A stretch of DNA of 64,000 nt, from contig DUDB01000045.1 in assembly GCA_012959525.1 (NCBI GenBank), positions 34,840 through 98,839 of the forward strand, in the 5' to 3' direction. The notes beneath the pieces were generated by a model. The model saw only the letters and a list, made by a program, of their open reading frames with translations. It had not been told where the DNA came from and made no database searches. Both the position numbers and the translations under genes were made by a program. The stretch comes from Planctomycetota bacterium. Lineage in GTDB: Bacteria; Planctomycetota; UBA1135; GCA-002686595. Below are positions 26,902-34,749 of the stretch, piece by piece; the first letter of the stretch is position 1; each line of letters starts with the position of its first letter.

Positions 26902-27879
26902 ATGAGAGTCCTGGTGACCGGTGGCGCAGGGTTCATTGGATCCCACCTGTGTGAGCGCTTGCTCGCTCGTGGGGATGAGCTGCTTGTGCTGGACAACTTC
27001 AATGATTTCTACGACCCCGCGATCAAGCGCGCCAACGCAGCTGCCCTGGTGGGGGCGCGCATAGTGGAGGGCGACATTCGCGATGCCGAATTGGTGGGGG
27101 GCCTGTTCGAGGAGTTTAGGCCTGACACCCTGGTCCACCTGGCGGCCATGGCCGGTGTGCGACCGTCCGTGGAAGACCCGCTCCTCTACCAGGACGTGAA
27201 TGTGCGCGGCACGATGGTGCTGCTTGAGGCCCTGCGCGCTGCCCCGGGAACGCGCTTTGTCTTCGCGAGTTCATCGAGTGTGTACGGGGGCAATGAGAAG
27301 GTTCCGTTCTGTGAAGCCGATGAACTACATAGGCCGGTGTCGCCCTACGCCGCCACCAAGCGTGCGGGAGAGCTGATCGCGTACACCTATCACCATCTGT
27401 TTGAGATCCCGACCACCTGCCTGCGCTTCTTCACGGTGTTCGGGCCGCGCCAGCGACCCGAAATGGCGATCCACAAATTCGTGGCTCGGGTGCTCAAGGG
27501 TGAGCCCATCCCCTTCTTTGGGAGTGGGGACTCTCGTCGAGACTACACCTACGTGGACGATATTGTTGATGGGGTGGTCGCGGCCATTGATCGCTGCGCG
27601 GGCTATGGGATCTACAACCTCGGAGAGTCGCAGACCACCACCCTTGCCGAGTTGGTGCAGATGATTGGTGAGGTCTGTGGTCGCGAGCCCATTTTGGACC
27701 GCCTGCCCAATCAGCCCGGCGATGTGCCTGTGACCTTTGCGGATATTTCTCGCGCTCAGGCCGATCTGGACTATCGGCCTAGCACCACCGTACGAGCGGG
27801 ATTGGAGAGCTTCCTGGCTTGGTATCTCGAGGGCCCGGGGGCGGCCTCTCCTGCGGCAGGGGACGCGCCGATCGTGTAA
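26902..27879 (+). CDS. UDP-glucuronate 4-epimerase-like NAD-dependent epimerase
   Basis: ATG 26902 gives the conserved start MRVLVTGGAGFIGSHLCERLL; the longer frame is a poor alternative. The LDNFNDFYDPAIKRAN stretch is characteristic of UDP-glucuronate 4-epimerases (UDP-galacturonate makers). The catalytic SSSSVYG and YAATKRAGE, and RFFTVFGPRQRPEMAI, fit too. The protein has 325 residues. Substrate is inferred from motifs and from the adjacent UDP-glucuronate decarboxylase, which uses the same precursor. Confidence 0.85.
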   Translation: MRVLVTGGAGFIGSHLCERLLARGDELLVLDNFNDFYDPAIKRANAAALVGARIVEGDIRDAELVGGLFEEFRPDTLVHLAAMAGVRPSVEDPLLYQDVNVRGTMVLLEALRAAPGTRFVFASSSSVYGGNEKVPFCEADELHRPVSPYAATKRAGELIAYTYHHLFEIPTTCLRFFTVFGPRQRPEMAIHKFVARVLKGEPIPFFGSGDSRRDYTYVDDIVDGVVAAIDRCAGYGIYNLGESQTTTLAELVQMIGEVCGREPILDRLPNQPGDVPVTFADISRAQADLDYRPSTTVRAGLESFLAWYLEGPGAASPAAGDAPIV

Positions 27880-27896
27880 GGTCTGACCTTCTTCCG

Positions 27897-27914
27897 CGGA
27901 GCCCTCAGGCTCCG
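27897..27914 (+). terminator. Stem-loop between epimerase gene and rmlA
   Basis: CGGAGCC-CTCA-GGCTCCG is a perfect 7-bp stem with a 4-base loop, between the epimerase stop and the rmlA start. No T-run follows, so it may be a partial terminator or an mRNA processing or stability element. Confidence 0.5.
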
Positions 27915-27945
27915 ATCCTCCCCTGCTTACCCCTGAATCAAGTCC

Positions 27946-28677
27946 ATGAAGGGTGTCATCCTCGCCGGTGGCCTGGGAACGCGTCTGTTCCCGCTCACCA
28001 AGATCACCAACAAGCACCTGCTGCCGGTCTACGATCGGCCGATGATCTACTATCCGATCCAGACCCTCGTCGACGCGGGTATTGACGACATCATGATTGT
28101 TACGGGTGGCCGCAAATCCGGCGACTTCCTGTCCCTCTTGGGCAATGGCAAGGAGTTCGGACTCAAGCACCTCAACTACACCTACCAAGAAGGTGAGGGG
28201 GGCATTGCGGAGGCTCTGGGGTTGGCCCGGCACTGGGCTCAGGGCGACTCGGTCTGCGTCGTACTGGGTGACAACCTGATCGAGAAGAACATCGCCGCGC
28301 CCGTAGCCGATTTTCTATCCCAGGAGAAAGGGGCCAAGATTCTCCTGAAGGAGGTGGACGATCCCGAGCGCTTCGGCGTTGCCGAGGTTGAGGACGGGAG
28401 GGTTCTGCGCATCATCGAGAAGCCTTCCGATCCCGTCTCGCATATGGCTGTCATCGGCATCTACATGTACGACGGTCAGGTCTGGGACATCATCGATGAA
28501 CTCAAGCCCTCCGAGCGCGGTGAATTGGAAATCACGGATGTGAACAACTGGTACATCGACCAGGGCAGCATGACCTGCGACGTGATGACGGGTTGGTGGA
28601 CGGACGCCGGTACGTTTGAGTCACTCTACTCCGCGACCTCCCTGGTGGCCCAAGGCGGGGCCAACCACAAGGATTGA
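27946..28677 (+). CDS. rfbA: Glucose-1-phosphate thymidylyltransferase-like nucleotidyltransferase (short type)
   Basis: It joins glucose-1-phosphate to dTTP to give dTDP-glucose. The N-terminus MKGVILAGGLGTRLFPLTKITNKHLLPVYDRPMIYYP-like block is classic (GG-x-GTRL, then the catalytic Lys in NKHLLP). VVLGDNLIE and IIEKPSDP also match. At 243 residues it lacks the C-terminal segment of the ~290-residue enterobacterial RmlA, as in the short RmlA group. It is the first of three rml genes. Confidence 0.9.
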   Translation: MKGVILAGGLGTRLFPLTKITNKHLLPVYDRPMIYYPIQTLVDAGIDDIMIVTGGRKSGDFLSLLGNGKEFGLKHLNYTYQEGEGGIAEALGLARHWAQGDSVCVVLGDNLIEKNIAAPVADFLSQEKGAKILLKEVDDPERFGVAEVEDGRVLRIIEKPSDPVSHMAVIGIYMYDGQVWDIIDELKPSERGELEITDVNNWYIDQGSMTCDVMTGWWTDAGTFESLYSATSLVAQGGANHKD

Positions 28678-28686
28678 CCTCGACCC

Positions 28687-29616
28687 ATGACGGACGGTCC
28701 CATGGATGAGCAGGAGGATGCTGGGGGCGGTGCCTCGCAGACGAGGGTCCTGGTGACGGGCGCAGCGGGCATGCTCGGGAGCCAGGTGCTCCTGTGTGCA
28801 CCGGACAGCGTGGCCGTCGTCGGTACGGACCTCAAGGATGCGCCGGGCGTGGATGCCAGTGGAGTGGATCTGGCTGACCCGGAGCTGGTGGAGGCCTTGT
28901 TCAGCGAGCACGGTCCGTTCACCGGAGTCGTTCACTGTGCGGCATACACCGCCGTCGATGATGCCGAGAGCAACGAAGATCTCGCCCTGCGCGTCAATGC
29001 CACAGCGTGCGAGGTTATTGCACAACGCTGTGCCCTGGAAGGCGCGGCCCTCCTCGTGGTGTCCACGGATTTCGTCTTTGACGGGAGCGCATCGGAGCCT
29101 TACCGCGAAGACGAGCCAACCTCCCCCCTGGGAGTTTACGGCCGAACCAAGTTGGCCGGCGAGCAGGCCGCCATGGCAGCACATCCCGGAGGCACCCGCA
29201 TCGTCCGTACCCAGTGGCTGTACGGTCCCCGGGGAAACCACTTCCCCGGCACCATGCTGCGTCTGGCGGCGGAGCGGGACGAACTCAAGGTTGTGCAGGA
29301 CCAGGTGGGCTCGCCCACATCCACCCTGGAGCTGGCTCCGGCCCTGTGGGACGTCCTTAACGCACCTCTGGTGGGCATACTGCACGCCGCTTGCGAAGGG
29401 CAGGCTAGCTGGTTCGACGTGGCCTGTGCCACCCTGGAGTACGCCGGAGTGGAAGGCGTGCAAGTAGAGCCCTGCACGAGCGAGGCTTTCCCGCGTCCGG
29501 CGCCGCGCCCGGCCTATAGCGTTCTGAACTGTGGTCGCCTGGCTGCCTTGCGCGGCCGCCCCCTGGCTCACTGGCAGGATGCCCTGAAGACCTACTTGGG
29601 AAACGAAGACCAATGA
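28687..29616 (+). CDS. rfbD: dTDP-4-dehydrorhamnose reductase-like SDR
   Basis: The SDR core begins near residue 20 (RVLVTGAAGMLGSQVL) after a polar leader. CAAYTAVDDAESNEDLALRVN is the family's diagnostic stretch, followed by STDFVFDG and YGRTKLAGE (Tyr-xxx-Lys), TQWLYGPRGNHF and the QVGSPTST block. It reduces the 4-keto group to give dTDP-L-rhamnose. The protein has 309 residues. Its stop overlaps the rfbB start (ATGA). Confidence 0.9.
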   Translation: MTDGPMDEQEDAGGGASQTRVLVTGAAGMLGSQVLLCAPDSVAVVGTDLKDAPGVDASGVDLADPELVEALFSEHGPFTGVVHCAAYTAVDDAESNEDLALRVNATACEVIAQRCALEGAALLVVSTDFVFDGSASEPYREDEPTSPLGVYGRTKLAGEQAAMAAHPGGTRIVRTQWLYGPRGNHFPGTMLRLAAERDELKVVQDQVGSPTSTLELAPALWDVLNAPLVGILHAACEGQASWFDVACATLEYAGVEGVQVEPCTSEAFPRPAPRPAYSVLNCGRLAALRGRPLAHWQDALKTYLGNEDQ

Positions 29617-30641
29617 GCGACACCTTGATCGTTACGGGCGGCGCGGGCTTCATCGGGAGCAACTTCATCTTGATGCTGGCCGAGCAGAGACCCGATTGGA
29701 AGGTCGTCAACTTCGATGCCTTGACGTATGCCGGGAACCTGGAGAATCTGACCGCGATTGAGGACCGGGGAGGCTACACCTTCGTGCGTGGGGACGTGGC
29801 TGTACAGGACGACGTGGAGCAGGCTTTCGACGCCGCTGGAAAGGGAAGCGTCTGCGTGGTGCACTTTGCCGCTGAGAGCCACGTTGACCGTTCGATTCAG
29901 TCGGGGCAGCCCTTTGTGCGCAGTAACGTGATGGGGACCCAGGTGTTACTTGACGTGGCGCGAGAGCGAGGGGTGGAGCGTTTTCTGCACGTCTCGACCG
30001 ACGAGGTCTACGGTACTCTGGGCCGCAGTGGGTTCTTCACAGAGGACACCCCCCTAGCTCCCAACTCGCCCTACAGCGCGTCCAAGGCAAGCAGTGATCT
30101 GTTGGTGCGGGCTGCTCGAGAGACCCATGGGTTCCCCGCGCTTATCACTCGCTGCTCCAACAACTATGGGCCGTTTCAGTTTCCGGAGAAGTTGATTCCG
30201 CTAATGATTGCCAACGCCAGGGAGGATCGTTCCCTGCCCGTGTACGGTGATGGGATGCAGGTGCGGGACTGGCTCTACGTCCAGGACCACTGTGAGGCCA
30301 TTCTGGCCGTCCTCGAAGGTGGTAGGTTTGGCGAGGTCTACAATATTGGCGGCCACAACGAGTATCCGAACCTGGAGATCGTGCGTGCCATTCTTGAAGC
30401 TCTCGGTAAGCCCGAGAGCCTGATCGAATACGTGACGGATCGCCCTGGCCATGACCGGCGCTATGCCATTGACGCGGGCAAAATCGAGCGCGAGCTGGGC
30501 TGGACCCCTCGATTCACCTTCGAGGAAGCCCTCCCCAAGACCATCGCCTGGTATCGGGAGAACGATGCCTGGCTGGCGCGCGTCCGTGAGGGGGCCTATC
30601 GGGCCTATTACGACACCCAATACGGAGCCTCCCGGGCCTGA
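29613..30641 (+). CDS. rfbB: dTDP-glucose 4,6-dehydratase
   Basis: Diagnostic blocks are all present: VTGGAGFIGSNFI, FDALTYAGNLENL, HFAAESHVDRSI, the active-site STDEVYG, YSASKASSDLLV and RCSNNYGPFQFPEKLIP. It converts dTDP-glucose to dTDP-4-keto-6-deoxyglucose. At 342 residues it is normal. It closes the nucleotide-sugar operon. The 3,5-epimerase (RmlC) that would act between this enzyme and RmlD is missing here. Confidence 0.96.
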   Translation: MSDTLIVTGGAGFIGSNFILMLAEQRPDWKVVNFDALTYAGNLENLTAIEDRGGYTFVRGDVAVQDDVEQAFDAAGKGSVCVVHFAAESHVDRSIQSGQPFVRSNVMGTQVLLDVARERGVERFLHVSTDEVYGTLGRSGFFTEDTPLAPNSPYSASKASSDLLVRAARETHGFPALITRCSNNYGPFQFPEKLIPLMIANAREDRSLPVYGDGMQVRDWLYVQDHCEAILAVLEGGRFGEVYNIGGHNEYPNLEIVRAILEALGKPESLIEYVTDRPGHDRRYAIDAGKIERELGWTPRFTFEEALPKTIAWYRENDAWLARVREGAYRAYYDTQYGASRA

Positions 30642-30643
30642 AT

Positions 30644-30656
30644 GGCCCAGAGGGCC
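30644..30656 (+). terminator. Stem-loop after rfbB
   Basis: GGCCC-AGA-GGGCC starts two bases after the rfbB stop and is followed by a second GGCC copy within ten bases. It lacks a T-run. It probably marks the end of the nucleotide-sugar operon before the EPS-export promoter region (30660-30895), where I could not identify promoter boxes. Confidence 0.4.
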
Positions 30657-30895
30657 TCTCTGGCCTAGGGGGGGGTGTGTGCCGCCCCGGACTCCTTTTC
30701 GGTCCCGAGAGTGCTCTCCAGGCTGGCAAATGGGCTCCCGGCACCCCAAAGTCATCTCAAGCAAGGGCCGGGACATCGCACCGGTCCACCCGATTTGAGC
30801 GGGCACTCCAGAAGCCTGCATTGCAGGGGTCAACCTCTGGGGTTCCCCTGCCGATACCTAAGTCACGGACCCCACCCTCCCCGCACCCATTCCCC

Positions 30896-31684
30896 ATGCC
30901 CAGCCTCCGCTCCATCGGCCTCCTGGCCCTCCTCGTTCTCTTGGGCGCCTGCCAGACCGCGCCCAATAAGCGGGCTCTGCAGTACCTGAACCACTACGGG
31001 TTCGGGAAGAAGTACTACGGCAACGCCGAGGAGGAGAACTACGCCACGGTGGGGGACGCCGTTCAGTATCAAGACGTCTTGCACCCCGGCGAGATCTCGG
31101 GCACCCAGAAGGTGGATATCGACGGCACGATCCTGATGCCTGAAGTCGGCATCGTACACGTGGCGGGCTTCACACGCTCGGATATCGAGACTGTCCTGCA
31201 GGAGCGGTACAGCGTCTACTACGAACACACGGACATCGTTGTCCAGATCAAGACTCAGGGCAAGAAGTACTTCATCTTCGGCGAGGTGGGTAAGGAAGGC
31301 GAGGTTAAGCACCCCGGTGACCTGACGATCTTTGAGGCTGTCATGAAGGCCGGCCCAGCGGACAACAGCGCAAACCTTGGGCGCGTGCGCCTGATGCGCC
31401 CCGATCCGATCGATCCTATTGTGTTCACAGTGAATATCAACGACATGCTCGATCGAGCGGATATGACGTTCAATATTCAGGTACAGGAGTACGATATCAT
31501 CTATGTGCCAGCCACAATGCTGGCGGAGTTTGCGTACTTCATTGACGATCTCTTGTTTCCCGTCCAACAACTTCTCCGTGGCGCCCTCGGGCCGATCTTC
31601 GGTTTCGGTCGAGGTCGTGGCCGAGGTCGCGGCCGCGGCCGCGGGGCAGGAATTGGTGGCGGCGGTCTATTTGGGGGCTTCTAG
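30896..31684 (+). CDS. Wza-type polysaccharide export lipoprotein (OPX) with Gly-Arg tail
   Basis: ATG 30896 gives a signal ending LLVLLGAC, so it is a lipoprotein. A polysaccharide export (Poly_export) domain starts near residue 55 (VQYQDVLHPGEISGTQKVDIDG) and a SLBB-like domain (YFIFGEVGKEGEVKHPGDLTIFEAVMKAG) follows. The family forms the outer-membrane exit for polysaccharide. The last ~30 residues are an unusual run of about six Arg-Gly pairs followed by a Gly-rich stretch (AGIGGGGLFGGF). At 262 residues it is shorter than E. coli Wza and lacks an obvious C-terminal amphipathic barrel helix before the Gly-Arg run. It opens the EPS operon. Confidence 0.9.
   Translation: MPSLRSIGLLALLVLLGACQTAPNKRALQYLNHYGFGKKYYGNAEEENYATVGDAVQYQDVLHPGEISGTQKVDIDGTILMPEVGIVHVAGFTRSDIETVLQERYSVYYEHTDIVVQIKTQGKKYFIFGEVGKEGEVKHPGDLTIFEAVMKAGPADNSANLGRVRLMRPDPIDPIVFTVNINDMLDRADMTFNIQVQEYDIIYVPATMLAEFAYFIDDLLFPVQQLLRGALGPIFGFGRGRGRGRGRGRGAGIGGGGLFGGF
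31601..31655 (+). repeat. Gly-Arg codon repeat in the export lipoprotein gene
   Basis: Alternating GGN and CGN codons form short imperfect 6-bp repeats (GGTCGA, GGTCGT, GGCCGA, GGTCGC, GGCCGC). The array sits inside the coding frame and encodes the Gly-Arg tail. Synonymous differences between units suggest it is not a very recent expansion. Confidence 0.8.
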
Positions 31685-31698
31685 GAGCAATTTGATTC

Positions 31699-33318
31699 AT
31701 GCCTGTTGAAGTCGAGTCCACCAGCCAAATTGAAGACGTCGTACGCGTTGTGCGCAAGCGCATCGGGTGGCTGCTTGTTCCCCTGAGCCTGTGCCTGGCG
31801 CTGGGGACGAGCTTCGCATTCCTCGTGCCCAAGAAGTATGTGTCTCGGGAAGCCGTCATGGTGCGGGACGTGGGGGGGCAGGGTCGCCAGCAAGTCGGAT
31901 CTACGGGTGGGCAGGTGGCCTCGCATGTGATCCGCGCTCCCAAGCGGGTCAAGGCTGTGATCGAGTCGCTTCGCTGGCCCTGGGCTGCGTTGACCAAGGT
32001 CGAGAAGGAGGAGTTTCTCGAGCGTACGATCGACAACCTTTCGGTGAACTCTCCGGTCCTGGGCGCATCGGTCAAGGAGCAGATCGTCACGATCTCCTTC
32101 GCGCACACTGACCCCGTCAAGGCTCTGAGGTTCACCAGTGAGATAAGTCGCCTCTGGCGCGAGGAGGTCCTGGAGGCAAGTCGGAAGGCCACAGAGGGTG
32201 CCTATGAGAAGTTGCGAGAACGGCGTGGCCAGATGCAGGATCGCCTAGCCCAGATCTCGGCGGAGGTCTCGACGAAACACAAGCAGTACAGCATTCCGCC
32301 CTGGGATACCACGGCATGGGGCGAGCGGCCCCTGGCACCTGAGTTTGACCAGTTGCTCTCCTTGCGGGACGAGCGCGCGGATGTTGCCAAGCAGCTCATC
32401 CACCGCGGGGAGCAAGCGGCTGAGTTGGAGGAGGCCTACTCCAAGATGGAGGACATGGTTCCCTTTCAGTCTACCGCCGCGGGCCAGACCTATCAGGCCC
32501 GCATCCAGAAGCTGCAAGGCCTCGTGCAGGACGATCAGCTACTACTGACAACTCAAGGGTATCGGCCGGGGCACTCCAAATTCGTTCAGATCCAGGACCG
32601 CATCAACGGCTACAAGGAAGAGTTGGCCCTCTTGACGGGTGCGCTGTCAGGCAGTGTTGCGCCTCCAGAGATGCAACAGAACCAGGCAAAACTCAACGCG
32701 GGGGAAGTACTGCGGCTGGCCGAGAAAGATGTGGTGCGTCTGGTCGCGAAGATCGAGACTTTGGACTCGAGCCTGCACAATACGGAAGCCCGCACGCGAG
32801 AATTGCAGACCGTCTACCAGGAGCTGCACGACCTGCAGGCTGAGCGCGTGCGCCTCAACGGTAACCTGACCCAGGCCGAGAATGAGTTCACGCGCATGGA
32901 GGTGGAATGGACGGAGATGAAGAGCGCCGCGGGCAATCCCTTTAACCTTCTCCGCCAGGCTGAGCTTCCCACTCGCCCAACGGAGCCCAGTGTGCCGCTG
33001 ATCATCTTGGGCAGCGCCGTCTTGGGGCTGGCGTTGGGCCTCGGAGGGGCCTTCCTGGCTGAATACGGTCGCAATTGCTTCCGCACGGTGAATGACATTA
33101 CACGCGTGATGGTTGTGCCGGTTCTTGGAACGGTCAACACCATCGTGACGTCGCGTGAGCGGCGTCGGGCAAACTTGGCCCGCATTCTGATCGGGGGTTG
33201 CACTTGCCTCCTGATAGGGACTCTGGGCTTTATCACCTATGCCTGGGAGGTCAATCAAAGTCTCCTGTCGGATGACCTGCGCATGTCCCTCGAGAGTTTT
33301 CGCCGAGCCTTTGAGTAG
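31699..33318 (+). CDS. GumC/Wzc-like chain-length determinant protein (no kinase domain)
   Basis: An N-terminal membrane span (about 23-43, WLLVPLSLCLALGTSFAFL) and two C-terminal spans (about 431-453 and 496-515) flank a ~380-residue periplasmic region with a long coiled coil, the layout of polysaccharide co-polymerases. The proline-rich stretch before the second span (PTRPTEPSVPLI) is typical of GNVR/Wzz proteins. No Walker motifs or Tyr-rich tail are present, so any partner BY-kinase is elsewhere or absent. It follows the export lipoprotein gene, with AGGAG about 11 bases before the ATG. Confidence 0.85.
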   Translation: MPVEVESTSQIEDVVRVVRKRIGWLLVPLSLCLALGTSFAFLVPKKYVSREAVMVRDVGGQGRQQVGSTGGQVASHVIRAPKRVKAVIESLRWPWAALTKVEKEEFLERTIDNLSVNSPVLGASVKEQIVTISFAHTDPVKALRFTSEISRLWREEVLEASRKATEGAYEKLRERRGQMQDRLAQISAEVSTKHKQYSIPPWDTTAWGERPLAPEFDQLLSLRDERADVAKQLIHRGEQAAELEEAYSKMEDMVPFQSTAAGQTYQARIQKLQGLVQDDQLLLTTQGYRPGHSKFVQIQDRINGYKEELALLTGALSGSVAPPEMQQNQAKLNAGEVLRLAEKDVVRLVAKIETLDSSLHNTEARTRELQTVYQELHDLQAERVRLNGNLTQAENEFTRMEVEWTEMKSAAGNPFNLLRQAELPTRPTEPSVPLIILGSAVLGLALGLGGAFLAEYGRNCFRTVNDITRVMVVPVLGTVNTIVTSRERRRANLARILIGGCTCLLIGTLGFITYAWEVNQSLLSDDLRMSLESFRRAFE

Positions 33319-33346
33319 CGCTCGACGCTCCAACTGAGTCCCGCCC

Positions 33347-34744
33347 ATGCGCGACATCCTCGTCACGCTGATCTGCCTGGTGGCTATGCCCCTGAGCTTC
33401 AAGAAGCCCTTCGTGGGCCTCTTGTTCTTCTCGGTGCTGGCTTACATGCGCCTGCAGGACCTGGCCTGGGGTTTTGCACGGGATATGCGCTGGTCGTTCT
33501 ACATTGCGATCATGACATTTGGGGGCTACCTGCTGTCAAAGGAGAAGACTCCGCCCATGGTCAACTGGCGCACCATGATCATGGTGCTCTTGGTGGTGGT
33601 GGTGGGCACGGGGCACCTGCTCCTGGCGGAGGGGCGAGAAGCAGCAGACGTGAGTCGCTTCGTGGACTACGTCAAGATCATGGGGATTGCGATCTTCACC
33701 ACCGCCGTGGTGCGCACTCGTGAGCAGTTGCGAATATTGATCTGGGTGATTGCTATGTGCTTCGCCTTTTACGGAGTGAAGGCTGGAGTGGCCGGGATCA
33801 TCAAGTTGGGCGACGTGTACATCAAGCGCGGTCCCGGCGGCATGATCGAGGACAACAATGACTTCGCCTTGGCTCTCGCCATGTCGATTCCGCTGCTACT
33901 GCACCTAGGGACCTCCGAGAAGCGCGCCATCCTAAGCAAGGGGGTCATGCTGATGATCCCACTGACCATGATCGCCGTGGTGCTGACGCGCTCAAGGGGC
34001 GGGACCGTGGCGATGGCATTCTGCATGGCCATTCTCGTTTGGCGCTCCCATCGTCGCCTGGTCGGGATGACTCTAGTAGGTCTAAGCGCCATCGCGGTCT
34101 TGGCCCTTGCGCCAAAGGAATACAAAGAGCGCATCTACTCGATCAAGGATTACGAGACCGAGGGTTCGGCTGCCAGTCGACTCCGGGCTTGGGGTATAGC
34201 CCTGCGCATGGTGAAGGCGAACCCTATTTGGGGCGTGGGCTTTGGTCGTTTCCAACAAAACTACGCCGAGTACGACCCACACCCAACGCCTGAAATTCTC
34301 GCAGGGAAGGGTGTCATCGTGGCCCACAACAGCTATCTGCAGATCTGGGCCGAGTGCGGGTCTATTGCCTTTGGCCTCTACCTGATGCTGATTGCCCTCT
34401 CGGTTTGGGACGTCTGGACGATTCGCAAGCAGGCGAGGCGCAGATACCACTCCAGCTGGATCCTGTCCTACTGCACCATGTTCGAAGCGGCTCTGGGAAC
34501 GTTTGTTCTTGGTAGCGTGTTCTTGAACCGTGCTCACTTCGACCTTATCTACCACTACGTGGCCATCGTGATGGTCTTCGGGCACGTCGCTCGTTTGGAA
34601 ATGGAAAACGAAGCCAAGTATCCCACTCGAAGCCGCGTGGGCCGGCGTGGTGAGCTTGTCTTGCGCCCCTCGCGGGGATTCGGGCGGAGCCCCGACAAGG
34701 CGAGCCGGTTCCGCGCACCCCTGCAGCCCCAGCGAGGGAGTTGA
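33347..34744 (+). CDS. O-antigen ligase-family membrane protein, exosortase-A O-glycosylation ligase type
   Basis: It has about ten membrane spans. The start MRDILVTLICLVAMPLSFKKPFVG, the LAWGFARDM stretch and the large periplasmic loop with MIEDNNDFALALAM and HNSYLQIWAECG resemble the 'putative O-glycosylation ligase, exosortase A system-associated' family that I know from XrtA EPS loci. The ligase-type RSRGG (TRSRGGTVAMAF) is present. It should join or polymerise undecaprenyl-linked glycan. A basic cytoplasmic tail of ~45 residues follows the last span. Its stop overlaps the preceding bases of the asparagine synthase frame. Confidence 0.85.
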   Translation: MRDILVTLICLVAMPLSFKKPFVGLLFFSVLAYMRLQDLAWGFARDMRWSFYIAIMTFGGYLLSKEKTPPMVNWRTMIMVLLVVVVGTGHLLLAEGREAADVSRFVDYVKIMGIAIFTTAVVRTREQLRILIWVIAMCFAFYGVKAGVAGIIKLGDVYIKRGPGGMIEDNNDFALALAMSIPLLLHLGTSEKRAILSKGVMLMIPLTMIAVVLTRSRGGTVAMAFCMAILVWRSHRRLVGMTLVGLSAIAVLALAPKEYKERIYSIKDYETEGSAASRLRAWGIALRMVKANPIWGVGFGRFQQNYAEYDPHPTPEILAGKGVIVAHNSYLQIWAECGSIAFGLYLMLIALSVWDVWTIRKQARRRYHSSWILSYCTMFEAALGTFVLGSVFLNRAHFDLIYHYVAIVMVFGHVARLEMENEAKYPTRSRVGRRGELVLRPSRGFGRSPDKASRFRAPLQPQRGS

Positions 34745-34749
34745 CGCGC

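Noticed and set aside
30657..30895. Sigma-54 promoter for the EPS operon
   Set aside because: GGCAC and TTGC elements occur (near 30800 and 30822) but with a spacing of about 14 rather than the required 4-5 bases, so I do not call a site.
31601..31655. CRISPR-like or satellite repeat
   Set aside because: The units are 6 bp, in frame and without spacers; they are a coding Gly-Arg repeat.
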